Of a stretch of DNA of 64,000 bases, positions 46,079 through 54,946 are shown piece after piece. The notes under the pieces were generated by a model that saw nothing but the letters and a program-made list of their open reading frames with translations, searched no databases and was not told the DNA's origin. Source of the stretch: Flavobacterium haoranii. GTDB taxonomy: Bacteria > Bacteroidota > Bacteroidia > Flavobacteriales > Flavobacteriaceae. Position 1 is the first letter of the stretch. Every line of letters starts with the position of its first letter. The stretch spans positions 1,612,001 to 1,676,000 of the forward strand of contig NZ_CP045292.1 in NCBI RefSeq assembly GCF_009363055.1. Direction: 5' to 3'. Position numbers and translations under genes: made by a program.

Positions 46079-46933
46079 ATGAAAAATATATTAAAATTGC
46101 TCTTATTAGGGCTAGGAATTCTTATGTCTTTAACATTGGGTTCATGTTCAAACGATGATAATGAAACAACTATTAACGAGTTAGACAGTCTTGTTAAATT
46201 TAAAGAGATTGTTAATAATAATCATACCATTGAATTATTTTCTGTCAAAGGAACTTTAGAACAAGGATATAATGAAATTAATTTAAGAATTAAAAACAAT
46301 ACTTCAAACGAATATTTTAAAAATGCTGAAATTTCTTGGACACCAATTATGCACATGACTTCAATGTCACACTCTTGTCCATTTTCTTCAGTAAATAAAA
46401 TTACTAATGAAGGGACATTGTATAAGGGTTATATAATGTTTCAAATGGCTCAAAATGATACGGAATATTGGGATTTAAAAATAGATTATACTATTGATGA
46501 AATTGATTATTCGGTAACATCTGTTATAGATGTGCCTGCTTCAGAAAAGCGAGTTGTAAATACTTTCATGGGAACTGATGGAACAAAATATCTTTTAGCT
46601 TTGATTGAACCATCCAATCCTAAAGTTGCAATTAACGACATCAAAATTGGAGTATGGAAAATGCAAAATATGATGACTTTCCCTATAGTTGATGGTTACA
46701 CGGTTAAAATTGATCCAAGAATGCCTAGTATGGGTAATCATAGTTCTCCTAATAATGTTAATGCAACGCAAATGAACTCAAATTCATTTTATGATGGTAA
46801 ATTATCATTAACTATGACAGGTTATTGGAAAATTAATTTACAACTAGCTAATACAAATGGAGATATTTTAAAAGGAGAAGAAATTTCTGATACCGTAGAA
46901 TCGAGCAGTATCTTTTTTGAAATTGAATTTTAA
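46079..46933 (+). CDS. Periplasmic lipoprotein with Met/His copper-like motifs, duplicated Ig-like domain
   Basis: The 284-residue lipoprotein (LTLGSCSNDD) seems to contain two FixH/YtkA-like beta-sandwich domains. The first holds WTPIMHMTSMSHSCPF (about 104-119) and the second DPRMPSMGNHSSPNN (about 215-229), equivalent Met/His clusters of the kind that bind Cu(I). It is encoded directly before a receptor with a copper-binding plug. A copper-capturing surface or periplasmic lipoprotein is the likely role. Confidence 0.78.
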   Translation: MKNILKLLLLGLGILMSLTLGSCSNDDNETTINELDSLVKFKEIVNNNHTIELFSVKGTLEQGYNEINLRIKNNTSNEYFKNAEISWTPIMHMTSMSHSCPFSSVNKITNEGTLYKGYIMFQMAQNDTEYWDLKIDYTIDEIDYSVTSVIDVPASEKRVVNTFMGTDGTKYLLALIEPSNPKVAINDIKIGVWKMQNMMTFPIVDGYTVKIDPRMPSMGNHSSPNNVNATQMNSNSFYDGKLSLTMTGYWKINLQLANTNGDILKGEEISDTVESSSIFFEIEF

Positions 46934-46941
46934 ATTATCTT

Positions 46942-46977
46942 AAAAAGGTCGTTATGAAAAAAAAACGACCTTTTTAA
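46942..46977 (+). terminator. Hairpin terminator between lipoprotein and receptor
   Basis: AAAAAGGTCGTT (46942-46953) pairs with AACGACCTTTTT (46964-46975), loop ten bases, T tail. Confidence 0.88.
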
Positions 46978-47036
46978 AACTTACATGAGTTGAATTTTGC
47001 ATTCAACAAAAATCCTGTATACTTAATAGAAACCAA

Positions 47037-49025
47037 ATGAAAAATAATATTGTCATAATACTATTAGTATTTTGTTTTGGAAATTTATTAGCTCAAGAAC
47101 AAGATTCTATTATAAAAAAAGAATTAAAGGAAGTAATTTTAATAGGCACAAAATCTCAATTACACGAAAAAGAATCTAAAACATTAGCTACAGTTGATGA
47201 GTTTTTACAAAAAGCATCTAAAGTAGATTTAATTAAAAGAGGAGCTTACGCCTGGGAGCCAATTATAAATGGAATGGCTACAGAACGAACTGTAATTACA
47301 ATAGATGGAATGCGAATCTTTGGTGCTTGTACAGATAAAATGGACCCAGTTACGTCTTATGTTGAAATTTCAAATTTATCAGAAGCTACCATTTCTTCTG
47401 GTCAACAAGGTAGTTGTCATGGAAATACTATTGGAGGTACTTTGAATTTAAAAAGAAACCAGCAAAATTCTGCTAACAAAGGTTGGAATTTTGGAATAAA
47501 TTCAGGATACGAAACAAATAATAAGCAAAAAATAGCAGGTTCTTCAATAAATTATGCGGATAGTTTGTTTTATGTAGATACTGATGTTATGTTTCGAGAT
47601 GCTGAAAATTTTAAAGCAGGAAATGATAAAGAAATTCAGTTTTCCCAATTCAGAAAACTTAACCTTTCCACTACATCTGGTTTTCAATTAACATCAAATA
47701 AAAATTTTGAAGCTTCTATTATTTATGATAAAGCAACAGACGTTGGTTACCCAGCATTACCTATGGATGTTTCGTTGGCGGAAGCTTTGATTACTTCAGT
47801 AAAATTTAATTACAAACCAAGTTTTGAATCAATCGATAACTGGGAAACAAAATTATATTTCAATACCATTACACACATTATGGACGATACAAAACGTCCA
47901 AATGTTCCAATACATATGGATATGCCAGGTTGGAGTGATACTTATGGTTTTTACTCAAAAATTAATGGAAAATTAAATGAACATCATTTTTTGGCTAATA
48001 TAAACGGATTTTATAATCGTTCACTAGCTGAAATGACGATGTATCCTTCTGATCCAAGCGAAAACTTAATGTTCATGTATACTTGGCCTGATGTTCGTAC
48101 GTTGTATTCTGGAATTTATTTTGAAGATAACGTGTCATTAAATTGCCACTCTGGTTTAAAAATTACTACTACTTTAGGAATGCATAATAATAAAGTTGCG
48201 AGTAATTTTGGATTAGAAAGTTTGCAAATATTTTATCCAGAATTGGGATCTATTAAAAACCGATTTTTAAAAAGTTTCTCCGCAACTTATTCATCAGATA
48301 AAAACGGATTTCAATATGGCCTTGGAATTGGATATGGAGAAAGAGCACCATCAGTTTCTGAAGGTTACGGATTTTATTTATTTAATAGCTTTGATAATTT
48401 TGATTATATCGGAAATCCTAATTTAAATAATGAACAATCGCTTGAGGCAAATGCGAATTTGGGCTTAAAAAAAGATAAATGGAAAGTGCAGTTTACTACA
48501 TCATACTTTCATATATCAAATTATATCATAGGAATTCCAGACGAAACAATTGCTCCTATGACAATTGGAGCTAATGGAATTAAAATTTATACAGCTTTAG
48601 ATTATGCAACAATTTGGTCTAATGATGTATCTGTAAATTATAAATTCCACGCTAATTGGAGCTGGGATGGAAAATTTGGATACAATTTAGGAAAAGATAA
48701 TAAAAATGATGGCTTACCATTTATGAGCCCAATGCGATATTTATCTAGCATACGTTTTAATCAAAGAAAATTAAATGCTGAATTAACAATTAAAGGGAAT
48801 ACTACTCAGACTGAATTTAATTCTTTCTATGGCGAAGACAAAACACCTAGTTATGCAATCTTAAATCTTAATTTGGGATATAAATGGAATCTTGAAAAAA
48901 CCAAGATATTGTTCAATTGTGGAGTAGAAAATGTATTAGATGCTACCTATTCAACTTATACTGATTGGAATAATTTACCACGAATGGGAAGAAATGTATT
49001 TTTGAATGTATTATTTAAAATATAA
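47037..49025 (+). CDS. oprC: OprC/NosA-like TonB-dependent copper receptor
   Basis: The 662-residue outer-membrane receptor has a signal peptide (GNLLAQ), a plug from about 30 to 140, and a barrel ending in VFLNVLFKI. The plug contains FGACTDKMDPVTSYVE, and the barrel contains VPIHMDMPGW. These correspond to the CxxxM and HxM copper ligands that define OprC. OprC/NosA imports copper and in denitrifiers supports NosZ. It belongs with the preceding copper lipoprotein. Confidence 0.88.
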   Translation: MKNNIVIILLVFCFGNLLAQEQDSIIKKELKEVILIGTKSQLHEKESKTLATVDEFLQKASKVDLIKRGAYAWEPIINGMATERTVITIDGMRIFGACTDKMDPVTSYVEISNLSEATISSGQQGSCHGNTIGGTLNLKRNQQNSANKGWNFGINSGYETNNKQKIAGSSINYADSLFYVDTDVMFRDAENFKAGNDKEIQFSQFRKLNLSTTSGFQLTSNKNFEASIIYDKATDVGYPALPMDVSLAEALITSVKFNYKPSFESIDNWETKLYFNTITHIMDDTKRPNVPIHMDMPGWSDTYGFYSKINGKLNEHHFLANINGFYNRSLAEMTMYPSDPSENLMFMYTWPDVRTLYSGIYFEDNVSLNCHSGLKITTTLGMHNNKVASNFGLESLQIFYPELGSIKNRFLKSFSATYSSDKNGFQYGLGIGYGERAPSVSEGYGFYLFNSFDNFDYIGNPNLNNEQSLEANANLGLKKDKWKVQFTTSYFHISNYIIGIPDETIAPMTIGANGIKIYTALDYATIWSNDVSVNYKFHANWSWDGKFGYNLGKDNKNDGLPFMSPMRYLSSIRFNQRKLNAELTIKGNTTQTEFNSFYGEDKTPSYAILNLNLGYKWNLEKTKILFNCGVENVLDATYSTYTDWNNLPRMGRNVFLNVLFKI

Positions 49026-49043
49026 TTAAAAAGGTTTTAGGAA

Positions 49044-49478
49044 TTAATATTTGAGAAAAGTTTCTCCAGATTTAATTCCTAAAGCCAATTCTTCTAAATT
49101 AGTGGTTTCAAGCATATTTGATAATGCATTTCTGATATCTTTAAATTTATCATGAACAGGGCAAGGATGATCTTCCGAGCAATGAGAAAGTCCAATACCA
49201 CATCCTTTAAAAACAGCATCGCCATCTATCGCACTTACAATTTGAGATAAATAAATGTTTGAAATTCTTTTTTTAGGAATATAAAATCCTCCATTTACTC
49301 CTTTAGCCGAATCTATAATTCCTTCTTTTACAACTAATTGCAAAATTTTTGCAGTAAACGCTTGTGGAGAATCTATTTCTTTTGAAATATCAATAAAACC
49401 TACTTTTTTATCTTCTAAAGATTGTTTAGCAATAAAAATACATGCTTTTATAGCATAATTACAAGATTTTGAAAACAT
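49044..49478 (-). CDS. Rrf2-family regulator with three-Cys cluster motif (first copy)
   Basis: A 144-residue Rrf2 protein: N-terminal winged HTH (FSKSCNYAIKACIFIA, DSPQAFTAKILQLVVKEGIIDSAKGVNGGFY) and the Fe-S ligand region CGIGLSHCSEDHPCPVH. Three cysteines in this spacing hold a [4Fe-4S] or [2Fe-2S] cluster in NsrR/IscR relatives and make them NO or redox sensors. It is the last gene of the leftward NOR-like run and has a paralogue at 53.7-54.2 kb. Confidence 0.92.
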   Translation of the reverse strand: MFSKSCNYAIKACIFIAKQSLEDKKVGFIDISKEIDSPQAFTAKILQLVVKEGIIDSAKGVNGGFYIPKKRISNIYLSQIVSAIDGDAVFKGCGIGLSHCSEDHPCPVHDKFKDIRNALSNMLETTNLEELALGIKSGETFLKY

Positions 49479-49516
49479 AAATTTTATTACTTTTTATCTA
49501 TTGTTATTTCGTAAAA

Positions 49517-50829
49517 TTAAGAATTTATCTTTTTCCAAGATTTAATAAATAGATAAATAACAAAATATCCTAAAGTAAACATTAAAATTGTTCCAAATAG
49601 AATAAACAATGTTGTCCAAAAACTGTTCTCATTCATCATTTCTGAAAAAGTATTATCATCTAATCCAGCTTGCCATAATGCTTTTTTTATTCCCATAGCT
49701 ACTAAAGAAATTAAAAAGAATAATAATGTATATTGTACTATCCAGAATATTAAAGAATTAAAATTTAAAACTTTATTGGAAATAAAAGATGGCTTTATAA
49801 AATAGAAACAAGCTGCTAAAATTATCATAGTGTTAATTCCAATTGTGGTTCCCATTGCGTGAGCAACAGTAATATGTGTTCCGTGTGTATATAAATTTAT
49901 AGCAGGAATAGATATTAATAAAGCCAATCCTAAATTTAGCATAACCCAATAATCTGCTGCCATTAAAAAGCGATACGGGAAAAAATTATAATACGTTGTA
50001 TTTTCTTTAAGTTGATTATTCCAATTGTAAAATATTTTGATGAATATTATCCATTCAGTCATGCTCACTGCATAAGCTATATAATGAATTACTTTTTCTG
50101 TTGGAAGTAAATAAATATGATGTCCCCAATTGAATATTAGATTAAATAAACCTAAAAAATACATCGCAAATGATAGTTTATGGAAAGACGTTTTAGTGTC
50201 TTTGCTAATTTTTTCCATTAAGTAAAAAGCAATACCATATATAATTTGATTAACAGCTCCTACCAAAGCACCGTTTGCTTTCCATTGAATGGTCATATCT
50301 GTTATAAAATGAGAACGAAAGTATGAGAAAATCCATAAATAATTTTCAATGAAAGTAAAGATGAAAAAGAGAATTCCTGTGAGCCACATCCAATAATATA
50401 CTGGCCATTTTTCTTTAAATCCCATTTGGTGTAAATAATAAATAAGATATACAATAAATGAAATGAGAATAGGTAATGCCCAAAATGGGTTAAATTCCCA
50501 ATATTCTCTTCCTCCGAAATCACCTGTTAAATAACTATAAAAAATACCAAATAAAGCAATTATCCAAAGTGAAAAATGAAGATATTGTAAAAGTGTCCCA
50601 AATAGAGTAGTCTTCCTCTTCGCAATAATCAAAGTTAGAAAACCAAGACCAGCAGTAATAATACTTAAATAAACGCTGCTTACATGAAGCGGACGAAGTG
50701 ATAAAAATCCCATGACGCCCGATTTGGGTTCGGTAATACGATAACTTTCGGAAGCTAAATGACCAAAAACAAGCCTAAGAGAAGAAGAATTAATGCAATT
50801 CGTATTAAATATATTCCGTGATTCTTCAT
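49517..50829 (-). CDS. NorB-like membrane protein with substituted metal ligands, one frameshift
   Basis: Adding one T to the T5 run near 50770-50775 joins a 39-residue N-terminus (MKNHGIYLIRIALILLLLG) to the main frame, giving 437 residues. It aligns co-linearly with the NorB of this window: RPLHVSS (H49 for H53), GHH (H237/238 for the FeB pair), YTHGTHITVAHAMGTTIG (H324 for haem b3 H327). However, FeB ligand H187 is N186 (WKANGALVGAVN), E191 and E195 are V190 and N194, and low-spin haem ligand H329 is M326. Its ATG overlaps the stop of a NorC-like cytochrome gene (ATGA). It is a divergent NOR relative whose chemistry cannot be assumed. Confidence 0.85.
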
Positions 50830-51290
50830 TTTGTTTCTAAATTAAAAGTTCCAGTAATTTCAGGAGAATATTTTTTAACATCAGCCGTTCCAGAAGTATC
50901 TATGTTTTTTAGAAAAGAGATTAGTGCTTTCATTTCTTTTTCATTTAAATTAAAAGCGGGCATTTGTTTAACACCAGATGTTATTATGCCTTTTATGTAT
51001 GATTCATTTTTACCTGTCCTAGAAAACACATTAGTTAAATCGGGGCCTAAATATCCACCTAAACCATATAATTGATGACAAGTATGACAATTGTTTTGTT
51101 GCCAAACTAATCGACCTTTATTACTTAGTTCAATATCTTGATTATTCGTATGATTGTTAGAAAATAAAGGCAATAAATAAATTGATAGACTATATAAGAT
51201 GAAACTTAGGATTAAGCCTATAAAGACATATTTAGGATAGTTAAAAATATTTAATATTGAACTTAATTTATTTTTTAGTAGTTGTTTCAT
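50826..51290 (-). CDS. NorC-like membrane-anchored cytochrome c
   Basis: The 154-residue protein has one N-terminal transmembrane helix (residues 22-44) and a cytochrome c domain with NCHTCHQLYGLGGYLGPDL, closely resembling NorC (NCMGCHTILGEGGYYAPEL), and an axial Met in VKQMPAFNLNEKEM. It overlaps nadB by 23 bases upstream and the NorB-like gene by 4 bases downstream. It should feed electrons to the NorB-like protein. Confidence 0.9.
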   Translation of the reverse strand: MKQLLKNKLSSILNIFNYPKYVFIGLILSFILYSLSIYLLPLFSNNHTNNQDIELSNKGRLVWQQNNCHTCHQLYGLGGYLGPDLTNVFSRTGKNESYIKGIITSGVKQMPAFNLNEKEMKALISFLKNIDTSGTADVKKYSPEITGTFNLETK

Positions 51291-52764
51291 TCATTTTATC
51301 CTTTAAAATAATTAATGCTGTTTGAATTAAATTATAGGTTTCACATAAGTATGGATGGAAATTATAATCTTTAAATTTTTTTAAAAATCTATTTTCAATT
51401 TCGATTATTGATTGATATTTACTTTCAAGATTTTCAGTTGCTCTAAAGATTGTATCATACGTCATAAACTTTTGAATTAGATTTCTAAACTCTAATATAT
51501 CTTCATGACGAATGTACTTATTAACTATTTTAATGTTGTTAGTTGTTTTTATTCTTGTTTTGAGAATGTTATTTGTTAAATAATTTGCCAAACTATGGGA
51601 ATAAACCATTGCTTCTAATAATGAATTCGATGCCAACCTATTTGCACCATGAAGTCCAGTATGTGAACATTCTCCAATGGCAAACAATTGTTTAACTGAT
51701 GTTTTTCCATTACTATCTACATCAATTCCTCCGCATTGATAATGTGCTGCTGGAGCAATTGGTATTAAATCTTTAGAAATATTAATCCCATTTTCAAGGC
51801 AATAATTATAAACCTTTGGAAACTTCATTTTAAAAGTTTGTATTGGTAAATGCCTTACATCGAGCCAAACGTGATTTGAATGTTCCTTTTTCATTTGATC
51901 AGAAATGGCTTTCGAAACAACATCTCGTGTGGCTAATTCACCATCAGGATGGTATTGAGATACAAAACGTTCCATTTTATTATTCAAAATATGAGCTCCA
52001 AATCCTCGAATTGCTTCAGTGATTAAAAAAGCCTGACTTTTATTTGGTTCGTATAGAGCTGTAGGATGAAATTGAATATATTTCATATTAACTAATTTAG
52101 CTCCTGCTCTAAATGCCATAGCGACTCCATCACCTGTAGAAACAAAGGGATTGGAAGTTACACCAAATACTTGTCCCGAACCTCCTGTTGCTAAAACTAC
52201 TGCTTTTGTATAAATTGTTGTAGGTTCATTTTTATCATCAAAGCCTACAACTCCAATGCAAGTATTGTTTTTAATTAATAAATCTGTTGCAAAAAAAGAA
52301 GTCTTAATTGATGTATTAGGAAGATTTTTTATTAATGGAACTAATTTGGTTTCGATTTCATATCCTGTTTTATCTTTATAATGGACAATGCGGTTTTGAG
52401 AATGACCGCCCTCTAATCCCAAATCTAATTCACCACTTTGATTTTTATCTAATTCAATTCCCCATGAAAGTAATTCTTTTAATCTATCAGGAGCTTGTTT
52501 AACCACACTATTAACCACATCAACATCACAAAATCCTTTTCCAGCTTTTAGAGTGTCTTCAATATGTTTTTCATAACTATCCTTAATAAAATTATGTACA
52601 ACAGCAATTCCGCCTTGAGCATAAAAGGTATTACATTTATCAATTGATGTTTTAGTAAGTAAAGTAATTTTAATTTTAGGATTTATTTCATTTATATATT
52701 TTGCTAATGATAAACCTGCTAGTCCGGTTCCTAAAATAAGTATATCGGTTTTTAAAATTTGCAT
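51268..52764 (-). CDS. nadB: L-aspartate oxidase NadB
   Basis: The 498-residue flavoprotein has the N-terminal FAD motif LGTGLAGLSLAKYI, YAQGGIA, the succinate-dehydrogenase-like active site with HPTALY, EAIRGFGA and RDVVSKAI, and CGGIDVDSNG and GLHGANRLASNSLLEA. It converts aspartate to iminoaspartate for quinolinate; besides O2 it can use fumarate, which fits anaerobic life. It follows nadA by 7 bases. The C-terminal domain is somewhat short for the family. Confidence 0.95.
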   Translation of the reverse strand: MQILKTDILILGTGLAGLSLAKYINEINPKIKITLLTKTSIDKCNTFYAQGGIAVVHNFIKDSYEKHIEDTLKAGKGFCDVDVVNSVVKQAPDRLKELLSWGIELDKNQSGELDLGLEGGHSQNRIVHYKDKTGYEIETKLVPLIKNLPNTSIKTSFFATDLLIKNNTCIGVVGFDDKNEPTTIYTKAVVLATGGSGQVFGVTSNPFVSTGDGVAMAFRAGAKLVNMKYIQFHPTALYEPNKSQAFLITEAIRGFGAHILNNKMERFVSQYHPDGELATRDVVSKAISDQMKKEHSNHVWLDVRHLPIQTFKMKFPKVYNYCLENGINISKDLIPIAPAAHYQCGGIDVDSNGKTSVKQLFAIGECSHTGLHGANRLASNSLLEAMVYSHSLANYLTNNILKTRIKTTNNIKIVNKYIRHEDILEFRNLIQKFMTYDTIFRATENLESKYQSIIEIENRFLKKFKDYNFHPYLCETYNLIQTALIILKDKMNETTTKK

Positions 52765-52771
52765 TCTTATT

Positions 52772-53707
52772 TTATTTTAAATCCAACATTTTATAAATTG
52801 GTATTCTTGCTTTTTCAATTATTTCATTATTTAGTTTTACTTCTGGACTTTCATCTTTTAAACATTGATAGAGTTTTTCTAAGGTATTGACTTTCATAAA
52901 AGCACACTCGCTGCACGCACACGTATTGTCTTCTTTTGAAGGTGCTGGAATTAATATTTTGGTTGGATTATCCAATTGCATTTGGTGTAAAATTCCAGCC
53001 TCTGTGGCTACGATGAAAGTGTCGTTTGAACTGTTTTTTACATGATTCAACATGCCAGAAGTCGAACCTATGTAATGTGCTACCTTCAAAATATGCCTTT
53101 CCGATTCTGGATGTGCAATGATAGTAGCAGTAGGATGTTTTTTATATAAATCGATTAATTTTTCTAAAGAGAATGCTTCATGAACAATGCAAGAACCTTC
53201 CCATAAAACCATCTCTCTTCCAGTTTCTGAAATTAAGTATTTGCCTAAATTTTTATCAGGAGCAAAAACAATAGGTTGGTCATCAGGAATAGATGTGATT
53301 ACTTTTTTAGCATTGGAAGAAGTACAAACTATATCTGTTAAGGTTTTAACTTCGGCTGTGCAATTGATGTAGGTTACAACGATATGATTCGGATAATTTT
53401 CTAAGAAAGTTTTGAATTCATCTGGCGGACAACCATCGGCAAGAGAGCAACCTGCTTTTACATCGGGAACTATTACTTTTTTATTAGGGTTGACAATTTT
53501 AGCGGTTTCTGCCATGAAATAAACACCAGCAAAAACGATAATATCAGCATCAACTTGTGATGCTTTTCTTGATAATTCTAAACTATCACCCACAAAATCA
53601 GCAATTTCTTGAATGGCTTCTTCTTGATAGTAATGAGCCAAAATAACTACATTCTTTCTTTTTTTCAATTCAAGAATTTTCTCTTTTAAATCCGAAGTTG
53701 TTTTCAT
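52772..53707 (-). CDS. nadA: Quinolinate synthase NadA
   Basis: The 311-residue enzyme condenses iminoaspartate with DHAP to quinolinate using a [4Fe-4S] cluster. The ligand cysteines are visible in VKAGCSLADGCPP and CACSECAFMKVN, and the family segments AHYYQEEAIQEIADFVGDSLELSR and GSTSGMLNHV are present. With NadB it forms the de novo NAD pathway start. It follows an Rrf2 gene by 36 bases on the same strand. Confidence 0.96.
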   Translation of the reverse strand: MKTTSDLKEKILELKKRKNVVILAHYYQEEAIQEIADFVGDSLELSRKASQVDADIIVFAGVYFMAETAKIVNPNKKVIVPDVKAGCSLADGCPPDEFKTFLENYPNHIVVTYINCTAEVKTLTDIVCTSSNAKKVITSIPDDQPIVFAPDKNLGKYLISETGREMVLWEGSCIVHEAFSLEKLIDLYKKHPTATIIAHPESERHILKVAHYIGSTSGMLNHVKNSSNDTFIVATEAGILHQMQLDNPTKILIPAPSKEDNTCACSECAFMKVNTLEKLYQCLKDESPEVKLNNEIIEKARIPIYKMLDLK

Positions 53708-53743
53708 TAGAGGATATTTTTGTCTTTTATTTAATTAAATTTT

Positions 53744-54178
53744 TTAAAGCTTAAGGAAAGTCTCTCCGGTGTTGAATTCACTAATTAAATCCAAGAGAGA
53801 GGTTTCTTTCAGCGTTTTCTTTAAATTTTCACGTAATGGTTTGTACTTATGATGAAAAGGACACGGTTGTTTGTCGGAACAATTATGAAGTCCTAAACTA
53901 CATCGGTCAAATAAGTCATTTCCGTCGATAGCTTTTACGAGCTGTTCCAACTTTATGTGTTTCAATTGTATCTTATCTATTTCAAATCCTCCGCCATTTC
54001 CTTTAATCGATTTTATGATGTCGGTTTTTACCAAACGTTGTAAAATTTTAGCTGTAAAAGGTTCTGGCGATTCAATTTTTCTGGCAATGTCTCGAATACC
54101 GCATCGCTTGCCCGCAGAGGATTCTGAGGCAATGTAAATGGTAGCTCGTATGGCATATTCACAGGTTTTTGAAAACAT
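53744..54178 (-). CDS. Rrf2-family regulator with three-Cys motif (second copy)
   Basis: Starting at ATG 54178 gives 144 residues, MFSKTCEYAIRATIYIA, close in length and sequence to the copy at 49.0 kb, with the cluster region CSLGLHNCSDKQPCPFHHKY. The longer frame to 54205 would start upstream of the consensus -7 element at 54193-54200 and is rejected. It may sense NO or Fe-S status and control the nadA-nadB-NOR-like run downstream or nrdDG. Confidence 0.9.
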   Translation of the reverse strand: MFSKTCEYAIRATIYIASESSAGKRCGIRDIARKIESPEPFTAKILQRLVKTDIIKSIKGNGGGFEIDKIQLKHIKLEQLVKAIDGNDLFDRCSLGLHNCSDKQPCPFHHKYKPLRENLKKTLKETSLLDLISEFNTGETFLKL

Positions 54179-54192
54179 TGATAAAATTTGCA

Positions 54193-54235
54193 CAAAGTTA
54201 GTCATTTTAAATTATCGAAATATGATTTTAGTCAT
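54193..54235 (-). promoter_or_regulatory. CRP/FNR-like box and promoter of the Rrf2-nadAB-NOR-like run
   Basis: ATGAT-TTTA-GTCAT at 54222-54235 (one mismatch, centre 54228.5) and a consensus TAACTTTG reading leftwards to 54193. The spacing is 35.5 bp, one less than at the other promoters. The box lies in the 3' end of nrdG. Confidence 0.6.
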
Positions 54236-54946
54236 ATTGTGATGGATATCCTTTTCAGAAATTAATTGCGAATCCGGTAGTGGTACAATCGTGTTTTGAT
54301 AATTTCTGAAATTTTGAATGTAATAGTTTTTATCGTAACCTAATTCTAATAAAACGTTTTGCATAGAAGCAATATCATCAAAATTTAATAAAGAGGAATG
54401 ATAAGTAGTTCGAACTTCAAACGGAATAGAACTCGCTTGAAGCAATTCCAAACAACTTAGAAATTGGGCATAAAAATGAGCTTTTGTAATATCAAAAAAT
54501 TTCTCTTTCGGACCTTTAAAATCCAAAGCCACATAATCGATGAGCTGTTCTTCTATTAGTTTTTCGAGCACTTTGGGCTGACTTCCGTTGGTGTCCACTT
54601 TGATTAAAAAACCTAAACTTTTGACGAATTTGATGAATGGAATAACGGCTTTGTGAATCAAACATTCTCCACCGCTAAAAACTACTGCATCCAACAAATT
54701 TCTTCTCGATTTTAAAAACGAAACAATTTCGGAAAAGTAAAAAGAGCCTTTTCCGAAAACTATTTCGGGATTGTAACAATAATCACATTTCATGTTACAC
54801 CCTGCAAACCATAAGATACAAGCCGATTTATCGGGATAATCTAACAGTGTGAAGGGTGTAAAACTATGAATGGCTTTTTTGTTTAGAAAATCAAGATTTA
54901 CATTCTCTAAAGTGGGTTCGTTGTTTATGTTCACCTTTTTTTCCAA
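54212..54946 (-). CDS. nrdG: Anaerobic ribonucleotide reductase activase NrdG
   Basis: The 244-residue radical-SAM enzyme has CNMKCDYC (Cx3Cx2C, about residues 50-57) after FTLLDYPDKSACILWFAG, and SGGECLIHK. It generates the glycyl radical on NrdD with S-adenosylmethionine. Its start overlaps a 54-residue frame that carries the NrdD glycyl-radical motif. The class with an N-terminal extension like this resembles the NrdG2/PflA-like group. Confidence 0.93.
   Translation of the reverse strand: MEKKVNINNEPTLENVNLDFLNKKAIHSFTPFTLLDYPDKSACILWFAGCNMKCDYCYNPEIVFGKGSFYFSEIVSFLKSRRNLLDAVVFSGGECLIHKAVIPFIKFVKSLGFLIKVDTNGSQPKVLEKLIEEQLIDYVALDFKGPKEKFFDITKAHFYAQFLSCLELLQASSIPFEVRTTYHSSLLNFDDIASMQNVLLELGYDKNYYIQNFRNYQNTIVPLPDSQLISEKDIHHNMTKIIFR

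Noticed and set aside
49517..50829. Nitric oxide dismutase
   Set aside because: Altered FeB-site residues invite the idea, but NOD is a single-chain qNOR-type protein, while this one is a cNOR-type subunit with a separate NorC-like partner. The residue pattern was not compared with NOD directly.
54179..54205. Longer N-terminus for the second Rrf2 protein
   Set aside because: It overlaps the consensus -7 element, and the paralogue at 49 kb starts at the equivalent MFSK.
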